47,346 nt of DNA from Streptomyces sp. 549 (GTDB lineage: Bacteria > Actinomycetota > Actinomycetes > Streptomycetales > Streptomycetaceae): assembly GCF_030124175.1 (NCBI RefSeq), contig NZ_JASKMT010000035.1, forward strand, positions 1-47,346, read 5' to 3'. Shown in pieces: positions 15,696 through 23,562 of the stretch. The position numbers and the translations under genes were made by a program. The first letter of the stretch is position 1. The number at the start of each line of letters is the position of its first letter. The notes below the pieces were generated by a model. The model did no database searches, was not told where the DNA came from, and saw only the letters and a list, made by a program, of their open reading frames with translations.

Positions 15696-16934
15696 TCAGT
15701 CCGACGCGCCGCGCGAGACGACGCCGGCCAGCGCCTCCACCACGCGGGGGTCCAGCTCGTGGGCCGTGGCCAGTCTCAGCTGCTCCAGGGCCCGCAGCGA
15801 CCCGTCCACCGGGCCGCACGCCCCGGCGGCCACCCGCCGGTGGTCCTCGTAGGCGTTGGCGGCACGCACGATCCGGGCCGGCAGCGGCTGGCCGCGGAAG
15901 GGGTCGGCCTGCCGCTCGACGATCACGGCGACCTCCTCCCTCACCCCGGACTGCCGGGCCACCGCGCCGCCCAGGCGGGCGATGCGGCGGCGGCTGTCGG
16001 CCGCGAGCAGCTCGGTCGCGCCGCCGGGCACGGGGTCCAGCAGCGACAGCTGGCCGATGTCGTGCATCAGCGCGGCGTACTCCAGAACGGTGAGTTCGGC
16101 CTCCGGAAGCCCGAGGCGGCGCCCGGTGGCCCGGCTCAGCTCGGCGACCCGGCGGGCGTGACCGGGCGGGGTGTGCCCGGCGACCTCGGTGGACCGGGCC
16201 AACGACGCGATGGTCTGCCGGTAGACGGTCTGCGAGGCGCCGTAGCGGCGCAGCGAGAGCTGCGTGAGCAGCAGCGGCACGCAGAACACCGGCAGCGCCC
16301 ACAGCCCGGCGGTGGCGACGGCCGGGGCGATGACCGCGCCCGTCGCGCACACCGCCGAGCCGATGCCGCGCAGCGCGCGCAGCTCGTCGCGCAGCAGCGC
16401 CGCGAACGGCCGGCCGGCGCGGCCGGCAGACAGCGCGGCGCCGAGCACCGCGTCGCTCAGCCCGGTGAGCACCAGGACGGCGAGCATCACCACGACGTGC
16501 CACTGCCCGTGCGAGGCGGCCGGGCCGAGCGCGCCGGAGGCGTGCAGTGGCTGGAAGCAGGCGGCGGCGAACGCCACCGTGAGCACCCGCCGCGCGAGCC
16601 CGTCGGCGGCGGGCACCCCGCCGGGCGGTTGCCGCCGGGCCAGGCCCAGCAGCACCGCGGCGGCGGTGACGGTGACGGCCTGGGCGGCACCGGGCGCGGC
16701 CGGTTCACCACCGGACTCCACCAGCAGGGCGTAGCCCAGGGCCGCGGCGGCGGCGAGTGGCGCGGCCTCGCCGTCACCCGGCAGGGCCGCGCGGAGCAGT
16801 TCGCCGGTCAGGACCACCAGGCCGAAGGCGACGGCCACGGCGGGGTCGTCCAGGCCGTGCCGGAGCGTCCAGCCGAGTGAGGCGGCGGCGACCAGGACCG
16901 CCGCCGCGCGCACGGTGAAGCCGACCGGGCTCAC
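15696..16934 (-). CDS. Membrane HD-domain protein with degenerate HD-GYP motifs
   Basis: 412 residues from GTG 16934, which overlaps the stop of the preceding HD-GYP gene by 4 bases (GTGA). The N-terminal about 230 residues contain several hydrophobic segments. The C-terminal domain keeps the HD pair (MHDIGQL, residues 290-296) and the preceding H..R pattern (GHARRVAELS). The normal HHExxDGxGYP stretch is replaced by VERQADPFRGQPLP (339-352), and HDVGK has become HDIGQ. It probably retains the HD fold but not full cyclic-di-GMP phosphodiesterase chemistry. A regulatory partner of the upstream enzyme is possible. The inactivity is inferred. Confidence 0.78.
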   Translation of the reverse strand: MSPVGFTVRAAAVLVAAASLGWTLRHGLDDPAVAVAFGLVVLTGELLRAALPGDGEAAPLAAAAALGYALLVESGGEPAAPGAAQAVTVTAAAVLLGLARRQPPGGVPAADGLARRVLTVAFAAACFQPLHASGALGPAASHGQWHVVVMLAVLVLTGLSDAVLGAALSAGRAGRPFAALLRDELRALRGIGSAVCATGAVIAPAVATAGLWALPVFCVPLLLTQLSLRRYGASQTVYRQTIASLARSTEVAGHTPPGHARRVAELSRATGRRLGLPEAELTVLEYAALMHDIGQLSLLDPVPGGATELLAADSRRRIARLGGAVARQSGVREEVAVIVERQADPFRGQPLPARIVRAANAYEDHRRVAAGACGPVDGSLRALEQLRLATAHELDPRVVEALAGVVSRGASD

Positions 16935-18328
16935 CGGTGGCGGCCCGTCGGGTCGAGCGCGGCGGCGGTGCGGGCCGCGGGCAGGTCGGGGGCCGGTCCG
17001 TCGGCGGTGACGGCCGGCGACCAGCCGCCGCGTTCCAGCGCGCGGACGAGGGCCCGGACCATCCGCGGGTCCAGCTCCCGGCCGGCGCACCTGCGCAGCT
17101 CGGCGACGGCCTCGGCCACCGGACGGGCACGCCGGTAGCTGCGGGTGGAGGTCATGGCGTCGAAGGTGTCGGCCACGGCCACCGCGCGGGCGGTCTCCGG
17201 GATCTCCTTGCCGCGCAGCCCGTGCGGGTATCCGCTGCCGTCCAGCCGCTCGTGGTGGTGCAGGATCGCCGCGCGGGCCTCACCGAGGAAGGAGATGCCG
17301 CGGACCATCTCGTGGCCGTACTCCGGGTGGAGCTGGATGATCCGGCGCTCCTCGTCGGTCAGCGGCCCGGCCTTGCGCAGGATTCGGGTCGGCACGCCCA
17401 GCTTGCCCACGTCGTGCAGGATTCCGGCGAGCCGCAGCGCCTCGGTCCGGTCCGCGTCCATGCCCAGTTCGGCGGCGATGAGTGCCGAGGCCCGCCCGAC
17501 CCGCTCGCTGTGCCCGCGGGTGTAGCGGTCCTTGATGTCGACGGCCTGCACCAGGGCTCGCACGGTGGCCCGGTGCGCGGCGCGCTCCCGCTGGTACTGC
17601 GCGACGACCCAGCAGCCGGTCACCATGGGCATCAGCACGCACAGTGCGGCCGGCGGCCCGTAGGGGCCGACCCACAGCAGCGCCGTCATCAGCCCGGCGA
17701 GGCCGTGCACCAGGTGCGGGACCAGGCCGCGCAGCAGGCGCCCGCGCCACGCCGCCCGCGGTGAGCAGCCCTCGGCGGCGACCAGGACGCCTCCGTCGGA
17801 CAGCGTCAGGAAGAGGCTGAAGGCCGCGGCGGCGGCCAGCGCGGGCAGCAGCAGGGCGGGAGCCGGGCGGCCGAGCGCGTCGGCGCTGCCCAGCAGGTGG
17901 TGGACGAGCGCTGCGGTCCAGACGGCCAGGCCGAGCTGCGCGGCGTGCCAGATCCGGCGCGCGGCGCGGTGCGGGCGCCCCCCGGCGGTCCGGCCCAGCA
18001 GCGCGCCCGGCAGTACCGCCAGCAGCGCGGCGGGGGGCGGCAGCAGCAGGGCGGCGGCAAGCGGGAGCGGGGTGGCCCATCGCGGCGGTGAACCGCCCGG
18101 GTCGGCCGGGGCGCTGATCTCCTTGGGCATGCGGTGCGCCAGGAGCGGGCATCGCGGCAGCCACTCGCAGGCGGCGTAGGCCAGGGCGAGCAGGGCCACG
18201 GTGGGCCAGTGCGTCCGCGTCAGGCCCTGGGCCGCGGGCAGCAGGCCCGGGGCGGCAGCCAGAGCGCAGCCGGCCACGGCGGCGCCGATGTACGTCCTGG
18301 CACTCCACGGCAGCGGCCGTTCCCGCAT
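16931..18328 (-). CDS. Membrane-bound HD-GYP phosphodiesterase, likely cyclic-di-GMP-specific
   Basis: 465 residues from ATG 18328, with AAGGGG upstream. Residues 10-245 hold several hydrophobic segments forming a membrane sensor region. Residues about 255-430 are a full HD-GYP domain: RGHSERVGR, HDVGKLG (305-311), HPEYGHEMV, HHERLDGSGYP (358-368) and VADTFDAMTS. All metal and GYP signatures are present. HD-GYP proteins hydrolyse c-di-GMP, the second messenger controlling Streptomyces development through BldD. Streptomyces species encode a small number of HD-GYP proteins, and this pair probably corresponds to them. The ligand sensed by the membrane part is unknown. Confidence 0.88.
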   Translation of the reverse strand: MRERPLPWSARTYIGAAVAGCALAAAPGLLPAAQGLTRTHWPTVALLALAYAACEWLPRCPLLAHRMPKEISAPADPGGSPPRWATPLPLAAALLLPPPAALLAVLPGALLGRTAGGRPHRAARRIWHAAQLGLAVWTAALVHHLLGSADALGRPAPALLLPALAAAAAFSLFLTLSDGGVLVAAEGCSPRAAWRGRLLRGLVPHLVHGLAGLMTALLWVGPYGPPAALCVLMPMVTGCWVVAQYQRERAAHRATVRALVQAVDIKDRYTRGHSERVGRASALIAAELGMDADRTEALRLAGILHDVGKLGVPTRILRKAGPLTDEERRIIQLHPEYGHEMVRGISFLGEARAAILHHHERLDGSGYPHGLRGKEIPETARAVAVADTFDAMTSTRSYRRARPVAEAVAELRRCAGRELDPRMVRALVRALERGGWSPAVTADGPAPDLPAARTAAALDPTGRHR

Positions 18329-18478
18329 CGCGCACCCCTTTGTCCTCCGCGTCGGGAGAATAGGAGCGCGCGACGGTCGCAAGCGGGCTTATCCGGTTAT
18401 TGGCCGGTCACTTGCGAGCGGATTAACCCCTTCGAGTGAACATCCGGCGCGATTCCTGGCTTTGCCGGTGAGGCTGGG

Positions 18479-18856
18479 TCAGGTGAGGTGCTTGCGCGCC
18501 GCCGGGGCGCCGCTCACCGCGTCCTGCTCGGTGTCGGAGGCCTCGGGCACGCCGTGGGAGTAGCCGGTGGTCTCGATCACCGCCTCGTCGGGCACGGCCT
18601 CGCCGGCCCGGATCAGCTCGATGCGGCCCATCACCTTCGAGCGCAGGTCGGTCGGCACGTCGTCATGGCCGCAGCACCGCTTGACCAGCTTCTTGACGGC
18701 CTGTTCGAGGCCGTACTTCTCCAGGCACGGCGAGCACTCGTCGAAGTGCTCGGCGAGCTTCGCGCGGTCGCCGACCGGCATCTCCTGGTCCAGGTACTCG
18801 TATAGGTGGTCCAGGACTTCGGAGCAGTCCGTCTCGTGAGGGTCTCCGCAGCTCAT
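18479..18856 (-). CDS. rsrA: Zinc-binding redox anti-sigma factor RsrA
   Basis: 125 residues. The redox/zinc residues sit exactly where S. coelicolor RsrA has them: Cys 3, His 7, Cys 11, His 37, Cys 41, Cys 44, Cys 61 and Cys 62 (EHFDECSPC motif). Reduced, zinc-bound RsrA holds SigR inactive; disulfide stress oxidises Cys 11 to Cys 44 and releases it. The ATG overlaps the sigR stop (ATGA). A C-terminal tail of about 20 residues (ETTGYSHGVPEASDTEQD and on) makes it longer than the 105-residue S. coelicolor protein. Confidence 0.95.
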   Translation of the reverse strand: MSCGDPHETDCSEVLDHLYEYLDQEMPVGDRAKLAEHFDECSPCLEKYGLEQAVKKLVKRCCGHDDVPTDLRSKVMGRIELIRAGEAVPDEAVIETTGYSHGVPEASDTEQDAVSGAPAARKHLT

Positions 18857-19692
18857 GAGGTGGAACCTTTCCGGTTGTGCGACGCGTCGGCCGGGCCGGA
18901 GTCGGCCGAGGCCCCGGCGGGCGCCAGCCCCCGGTCCCGCGCATAACCCTCCAGCATGCCCCGCAGCTGGCGGCGCCCGCGGTGCAGCCGGGACATCACC
19001 GTACCGATGGGGGTACCCATGATGTCGGCGATCTCCTTGTAGGCAAAGCCTTCTACGTCCGCGAGGTAGACGGCGATCCGGAACTCCTCGGGAATGGCCT
19101 GGAGGGCCTCCTTCACGTCGGAGTCCGGCAGGTGGTCGAGGGCTTGGGACTCGGCCGAGCGCAGACCGGTCGACATGTGCGACTCGGCCCTGGCCAGCTG
19201 CCAGTCCTCGATCTCCTCGGCGGCGCTGCGCTGCGGCTCGCGCTGCTTCTTGCGGTAGGAGTTGATGAAGGTGTTGGTCAGGATGCGGTAGAGCCACGCC
19301 TTGAGGTTGGTGCCCTCCCGGAACTGGTGGAAGGACCCGTACGCCTTGGCATACGTCTCCTGCACGAGGTCCTCGGCGTCCGCGGGGTTGCGGGTCATGC
19401 GCAGCGCGGCGGAGTACATCTGGTCGAGGAAGCCGAGTGCGTCGCGCTCGAAGCGCGCGTTGCGCTCTGCGTCGGTCTCCTGCGGGGCGCTGTCCGAACG
19501 GTCCTCGGTCCCGGCGACCGTACCCACCTCCTCCGTGACGGTGGCGAGTCCGAGAGCGGACCCGCCCGAAACGGAGAATAGACGACGATCCGCACCCTCC
19601 GCCGCCTGAGACCGGCCCGCGCCGGCCAGTGCGAGCGTGGCCCAGTCCAGCTCGGCGGCCTTGGGGCGCTGCGGGCAAGCGACTGAACCCAT
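18853..19692 (-). CDS. sigR: ECF sigma factor SigR (with sigma-R' extended start)
   Basis: 279 residues from ATG 19692 (GAGGGAG upstream), or 224 residues from GTG 19527 (preceded by ACGGAGGAG). The two starts are exactly 55 codons apart. This matches the known sigma-R' isoform of S. coelicolor, which carries a 55-residue destabilising N-terminal extension. Region 2 (DQMYSAALRMTRNPADAEDL, NTFINSYRKKQ) and region 4 (IPEEFRIAVYLADVEGFAYK, GTPIGTVMSRLHRGR) are typical. It directs the thiol-oxidative stress regulon (thioredoxins, mycothiol, proteolysis). A sigma-R-type promoter lies upstream of the long start. Confidence 0.94.
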   Translation of the reverse strand: MGSVACPQRPKAAELDWATLALAGAGRSQAAEGADRRLFSVSGGSALGLATVTEEVGTVAGTEDRSDSAPQETDAERNARFERDALGFLDQMYSAALRMTRNPADAEDLVQETYAKAYGSFHQFREGTNLKAWLYRILTNTFINSYRKKQREPQRSAAEEIEDWQLARAESHMSTGLRSAESQALDHLPDSDVKEALQAIPEEFRIAVYLADVEGFAYKEIADIMGTPIGTVMSRLHRGRRQLRGMLEGYARDRGLAPAGASADSGPADASHNRKGSTS

Positions 19693-19777
19693 AGGGGTGG
19701 CTCCCTCTCCATCACGTCGTGGCGGTGCGGACACCGCGCTCCTCCCCGGCACGCACGCGTACCGGTGTACCCGTGAC

Positions 19778-19803
19778 AACACGGCGACGGCCGGACGCAT
19801 TCC
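19778..19803 (-). promoter_or_regulatory. Sigma-R-dependent promoter of sigR
   Basis: On the minus strand GGAAT (19803-19799) is followed by exactly 18 bases and GTT (19780-19778), the GGAAT-N18-GTT consensus of SigR promoters. It lies 86 bases upstream of the sigma-R' ATG. This fits the positive-feedback promoter sigRp2. Confidence 0.83.
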
Positions 19804-19927
19804 CGGCCGTCACCCGATGTCCCAAGGGCTGTCCGGCCGGTCTCGGTGCGGACCGGGGGCACCGAAACCGCCGGGGAACACCGAACCACCGGGGAACACC
19901 GAACCACCGGGGAGCTGAGGCCCGCCG

Positions 19928-19992
19928 CCGCCCGCCGCGCCTCACAGCCGGTCGAGCCTCACCGCCCGCCGCGCCTCACAGCCGGTCGAGCC
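19928..19992. repeat. 34-bp tandem duplication across the end of a hydrolase gene
   Basis: The 31 bases at 19928-19958 are repeated at 19962-19992, a 34-base period. The unit includes the last codons (WLDRL) and stop of the leftward hydrolase, so a second non-functional copy of its 3' end lies downstream. Confidence 0.8.
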
Positions 19993-20704
19993 ACTCGGCC
20001 ACCGACGAGGTGAGCAGGTCCAGCGCGGCCGGCTGCCCCAGCAGCGGCTGGGGGGCCACTCCCGACTCGGCCGCCCGGGCAGCCACGTCCTTGGGCAGCC
20101 GGGCGGGGACGGCGAAGGCGTGATCGGCGTACGGCACCTCGACCAGAGCGGCGGTGGACGGCAGGTCGGGGAACTCGCCGGGCCGGCCGAACGTGTCCCG
20201 GCCGCCCTGCACGACGAGCAGCGGCACCTCGTGCGCACCGGTCGGCAGCTCGTCGGCGCGGGAGCGCTCCGGACGGCCCGGCGGGTGCAGCGGGAACGCC
20301 AGCGCCAGGACCGCTGCGGCGCCCAGTGCCGACGCGGTGCGGCAGGCGACCCGCGCTCCGGCGCTGCGGCCGCCGGTCACCACGGGTACGCCCTCCTCGG
20401 TGAGGGCGGGCCACAGCTGCGTCCACGCGGCGTCGAGCGCGCGGGGCGCCGGGGCCAGTTTCCGACCGGCGACCCGCCACGGCTGCTCGACCAGGGCGAC
20501 GGTGAACCCCGCCGCCGGCAGCGCGGCGGCGAGCGCCTGCAGGTCCCGCGCCTCGATGCCGCCGCCCGCGCCGTGGCCCAGGGCCAGCACACGGCGGGCG
20601 CCGGGAGCGCGGAACCAGGTGATGCGCGCCTCCCCCGCCGTCGTACCGACCAGGGACGTGCCGCTGGGCACCGCGCGGGCCGGCTCCGGCCCGGCGGCGC
20701 TCAC
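19976..20704 (-). CDS. Alpha/beta-hydrolase family protein (KANL3/Tex30-like)
   Basis: 242 residues from GTG 20704. Nucleophile elbow GGRSAGARVA (G-x-S-x-G), a preceding GHGAGGG oxyanion-type turn, Asp region VVQGGRDTFG and a final His in PYADHAFAVP give a complete catalytic triad. The VTGGRSAG and GHGAGG pattern resembles the dienelactone-hydrolase-like KANL3/Tex30 family. Substrate is unknown and it appears cytoplasmic. The intergenic 19693-19975 upstream of sigR holds only the sigma-R promoter and the tandem duplication. Confidence 0.83.
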   Translation of the reverse strand: MSAAGPEPARAVPSGTSLVGTTAGEARITWFRAPGARRVLALGHGAGGGIEARDLQALAAALPAAGFTVALVEQPWRVAGRKLAPAPRALDAAWTQLWPALTEEGVPVVTGGRSAGARVACRTASALGAAAVLALAFPLHPPGRPERSRADELPTGAHEVPLLVVQGGRDTFGRPGEFPDLPSTAALVEVPYADHAFAVPARLPKDVAARAAESGVAPQPLLGQPAALDLLTSSVAEWLDRL

Positions 20705-20813
20705 CGCCCGACCCCGCCCGCCGGGACCGGACGGGGGTGGCGGTGAGGACCGGGGCGGGGGCCGCGGCGATGATCCTGGCGAGCGTCGTGGCGAGCGTCG
20801 TGAGGAGGGTGCA

Positions 20814-21632
20814 CTAGAACAGGGTGCCCTCTTCCGGGGCCTCCAGCTCCGTCAGCAGCTCCGGCGCGTTGTTGCGCACGTTGCTGACCGCGGTGCTGAC
20901 CGGGTAGGCGCGGTGCCTGCCGGTGGGCAGGTCGGCGAGCAGCGCCCGCAGTTCGTCGACGCCGCTGCGGCGCGGGTCGAGCCAGGCGTCCCAGCGGTCC
21001 GGCGGCAGGGCCACCGGCATCCGGGGGTGGATGTCCGCGAGCGACGACGGGACGGCGCCGCCGTCCGCCGAGGGCAGCGGCGCCTGCTCGGCCTCGGTGG
21101 TGATCACCGTGCAGGTGGCCCACCAGGCGCGCGGATCGCCCTCCGGCAGGGTGCTGTCCCGCCAGAACTCGTACAGCCCGGCCATCGCGAGCACCGAGCC
21201 GTCGGCGGGGGTGACGAAGTAGGGCTGCTTCCGGGGGCGCTTGCGGCGGCCCTGCTGCTCCAGGTCCAGTTCGGGCCGGGCGGTGACCCACTCGTAGTAG
21301 CCGTCGGCCGGCAGCAGGCAGCGCCGGGAGGTGAAGGCACGCCGGTAGGAGGACTTCTCGTGCACCGTCTCGGCCCGCGCGTTGATCATCTTGGCGGCCG
21401 TGTCCGGGGACTTCGCCCAGGACGGCACCAGGCCCCAGCGCAGCGGGCGTAGTTGGCGCACCGGTTCCGGACTGCCGGAGTCCTTCACCGGGCGCTCCAG
21501 GACCGCGTACACCTCCTTCGTCGGTGCCACGTTCCAGTCCGGTGCGAGCGCCTCGGTGGGCTCCCACCTGCCTATGTCGAAGAGCGAGACCAGGTCCTCG
21601 GGCTGCCGGCTCGCCGCATACCTACCGCACAT
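20814..21632 (-). CDS. SRAP/YedK (HMCES)-family abasic-site-processing protein
   Basis: 272 residues. I chose ATG 21632 because it places Cys at residue 2 (MCGRYA), the absolutely conserved catalytic residue that must become N-terminal. Upstream in-frame starts would bury it. Other family residues are seen: WNVAPT, MINARAETV, LPADGYYEW (Glu) and HPRMPV (His). SRAP proteins form a thiazolidine DNA-protein crosslink with abasic sites in single-stranded DNA and so protect replication forks. An internal basic loop QGRRKRPRKQ is present. Confidence 0.92.
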   Translation of the reverse strand: MCGRYAASRQPEDLVSLFDIGRWEPTEALAPDWNVAPTKEVYAVLERPVKDSGSPEPVRQLRPLRWGLVPSWAKSPDTAAKMINARAETVHEKSSYRRAFTSRRCLLPADGYYEWVTARPELDLEQQGRRKRPRKQPYFVTPADGSVLAMAGLYEFWRDSTLPEGDPRAWWATCTVITTEAEQAPLPSADGGAVPSSLADIHPRMPVALPPDRWDAWLDPRRSGVDELRALLADLPTGRHRAYPVSTAVSNVRNNAPELLTELEAPEEGTLF

Positions 21633-21835
21633 GCGGTCCAGCCTGCCACGCGGCACCGACAACCGACGCGGACTTCCGCCGAGCGGCGCGGACATCGCCG
21701 AGCGGTCCTCCGTCCCGGCTGCCGGGCGCCCGGCAGCCGGGACCGGTGCGGGAGCAGCGGCGGCACTCTGGTGGGATGGCGTCCGTTGGGCAGTGGCAGT
21801 GGCAGTGGGGGCAGCAGCACTAAGGGGACGGACGC

Positions 21836-22549
21836 ATGAACGTCGACAGCTTCACCGAGATGTGGGACCAGGTCTTCGGCACCCAGGAGACCCCGGCCCT
21901 GTGGCTGGTGATCGCGACCGGCGTGGTCGCGCTGGCGGTGGTCGGCACCCGGCTGTCCTGGCGGGTCGCGAGAAACGCGGTGACCATCGCGCACGAGGGC
22001 GGCCACGGCCTCGTCGCCCTGCTCACCGGCCGCCGCCTGGAGGGGGTGCGCCTGCACTCCGACACCTCGGGGCTGACCGTCTCGCGCGGCAAGCCGACGG
22101 GCATCGGCATGGTCCTCACCGCCGCCGCCGGGTACACCGCGCCGTCCCTGCTGGGGCTGGGAGGGGCCTGGCTGCTCGCGGCGGGCCACATCACGGCGCT
22201 GCTGTGGGGTGCCACCGCCCTGCTGCTCGCACTGCTGGTCATGGTCCGCAACGCCTACGGCGTGCTGAGCGTGGTGCTCACCGGTGCGGTGTTCCTGCTG
22301 GTTTCCTGGCTCACCGAGGCGGGCGTGCAGGCCGCGTTCGCCTACGGCGTGGTGTGGTTCCTGCTGCTGGGCGGGGTCCGGCCCGTCTTCGAACTGCAGA
22401 GCAAACGACGCGGGGGCGGCGCGCCCGACTCCGACGCCGACCAGCTGCACCGGCTGACGAACGTGCCGGCCGGCGGCTGGCTGCTGCTGTTCCACGCCGT
22501 GTCGCTGTGCTCGCTGATCGGCGGCGGTCGCTGGCTGCTCGACGTCTGA
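21836..22549 (+). CDS. M50-family zinc metallopeptidase-like membrane protein
   Basis: 237 residues with at least five hydrophobic segments. HEGGH at residues 53-57 matches the HExxH zinc motif, placed just after the first membrane helix as in M50B-type intramembrane peptidases. The short LDG-type second motif is not obvious, although RPVFELQ could be its remnant. It is a common single-copy actinobacterial gene divergent from the SRAP gene. Substrate is unknown. Confidence 0.82.
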   Translation: MNVDSFTEMWDQVFGTQETPALWLVIATGVVALAVVGTRLSWRVARNAVTIAHEGGHGLVALLTGRRLEGVRLHSDTSGLTVSRGKPTGIGMVLTAAAGYTAPSLLGLGGAWLLAAGHITALLWGATALLLALLVMVRNAYGVLSVVLTGAVFLLVSWLTEAGVQAAFAYGVVWFLLLGGVRPVFELQSKRRGGGAPDSDADQLHRLTNVPAGGWLLLFHAVSLCSLIGGGRWLLDV

Positions 22550-22602
22550 CCGGCGCCGCCCGCCGGGGACCGCTGTGTGGCGCACGCCGGGTGGGCGGCC
22601 GG

Positions 22603-23313
22603 TCAGCGTGCCCGGGCCTCGATCCGCACACCGCCGTCGTCACCGGGCAGGACCAGGGCGGCGCCGGTGCCGACCGCCTCCACGATGCCCGCGACGGCCG
22701 CGTCCAGTCGGGCGGCGGCCGGCATCGCCGGCGGCTGCCCGGCCACGGCACGCCCGGCGAAGCCCGTCTCCAGGTGCGGCAGCCGGGCGTCGACCACCGC
22801 CACCTTCCGCTTGCGCTGCTCACCGCGGACAGCCGTGAGCCAGGCGCTCAGCGCGCACTTGGCCGCGCTGTAGGCGGCCATGCCGGGCTGCGGGCGGTCC
22901 ACCAGCACACCGGTGATCGCTGCCACCGCACCACCGGACGGCAGCAGGGGCAGCGCTCCGCGCAGGACGGCCATCGGGGCGAGCGCGTTCACCGCCATCA
23001 GGTGCTCCGCGACCTCGTCGGGCAGCTCGTCGGCGGGGCCGAAGGCGGCCACTCCCGTCGCGCACACCACCGCGTCCAGGCCGGACAGCTCCTGCCGTGC
23101 CCAGGTCGCGAGCGCCCCGCAGCCGTCCAGGTCGTAGGCGTCGCACTCCCGGGTGGGCCGTCCACCCAGTTCGCCGGACCGCTCGGCCAGCCGCCGCGTG
23201 TCCCGGCCGGCCAGCGCCACCTGCGCGCCGCGGGCGGCCAGTTCACCGGCGAGCGCGCCGCCGATCACACCGGTGGCGCCGACCACCAGCACCCGGGCTC
23301 CGTCGAAGTCCAT
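22603..23313 (-). CDS. Short-chain dehydrogenase/reductase
   Basis: 236 residues. Rossmann motif VVGATGVIGGALA at the N-terminus, VVCATGVAAFG (the NAG-equivalent), and catalytic YSAAKCALS (YxxxK). The start is ATG 23313 with GAGGGAG upstream; a much longer open frame upstream has no support. Classical SDR fold with NAD(P)H; substrate unknown. It converges on the M50-like gene. Confidence 0.88.
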   Translation of the reverse strand: MDFDGARVLVVGATGVIGGALAGELAARGAQVALAGRDTRRLAERSGELGGRPTRECDAYDLDGCGALATWARQELSGLDAVVCATGVAAFGPADELPDEVAEHLMAVNALAPMAVLRGALPLLPSGGAVAAITGVLVDRPQPGMAAYSAAKCALSAWLTAVRGEQRKRKVAVVDARLPHLETGFAGRAVAGQPPAMPAAARLDAAVAGIVEAVGTGAALVLPGDDGGVRIEARAR

Positions 23314-23562
23314 GCGCTTCTCCCTCTCGGCTCGTCCGGCCCCCAGAGTCACCCGGACCGTCACCACGCCCCGGGAGGACGCGCCGCAGCGGCCCGGCGT
23401 GCGCGGCGGTAGGCCGGGGCTGGGGCGCCGGGGGCCCGGGACACCGGGGGCCCGGGGCGCTCGGGGCGTCACCACCGGGAGCGCCGTCCGCCGGGCGGCA
23501 TACCATCGACCGGCGCGGACCGACCCGGCCGCCGTCCGCCCCCACGTCCCGGAGCAGCAGCG
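23314..23562. other. Divergent intergenic region, SDR / cbiZ
   Basis: About 250 bases, very G+C-rich, containing CCGGGGGCCCGGG-like repeats around 23428-23456. No B12 riboswitch or clear promoter is recognisable by eye. A GGAG ribosome binding site precedes cbiZ. Confidence 0.5.

Noticed and set aside
19928..19992. CRISPR-like repeat
   Set aside because: Only two copies with no spacer; it is a simple tandem duplication.
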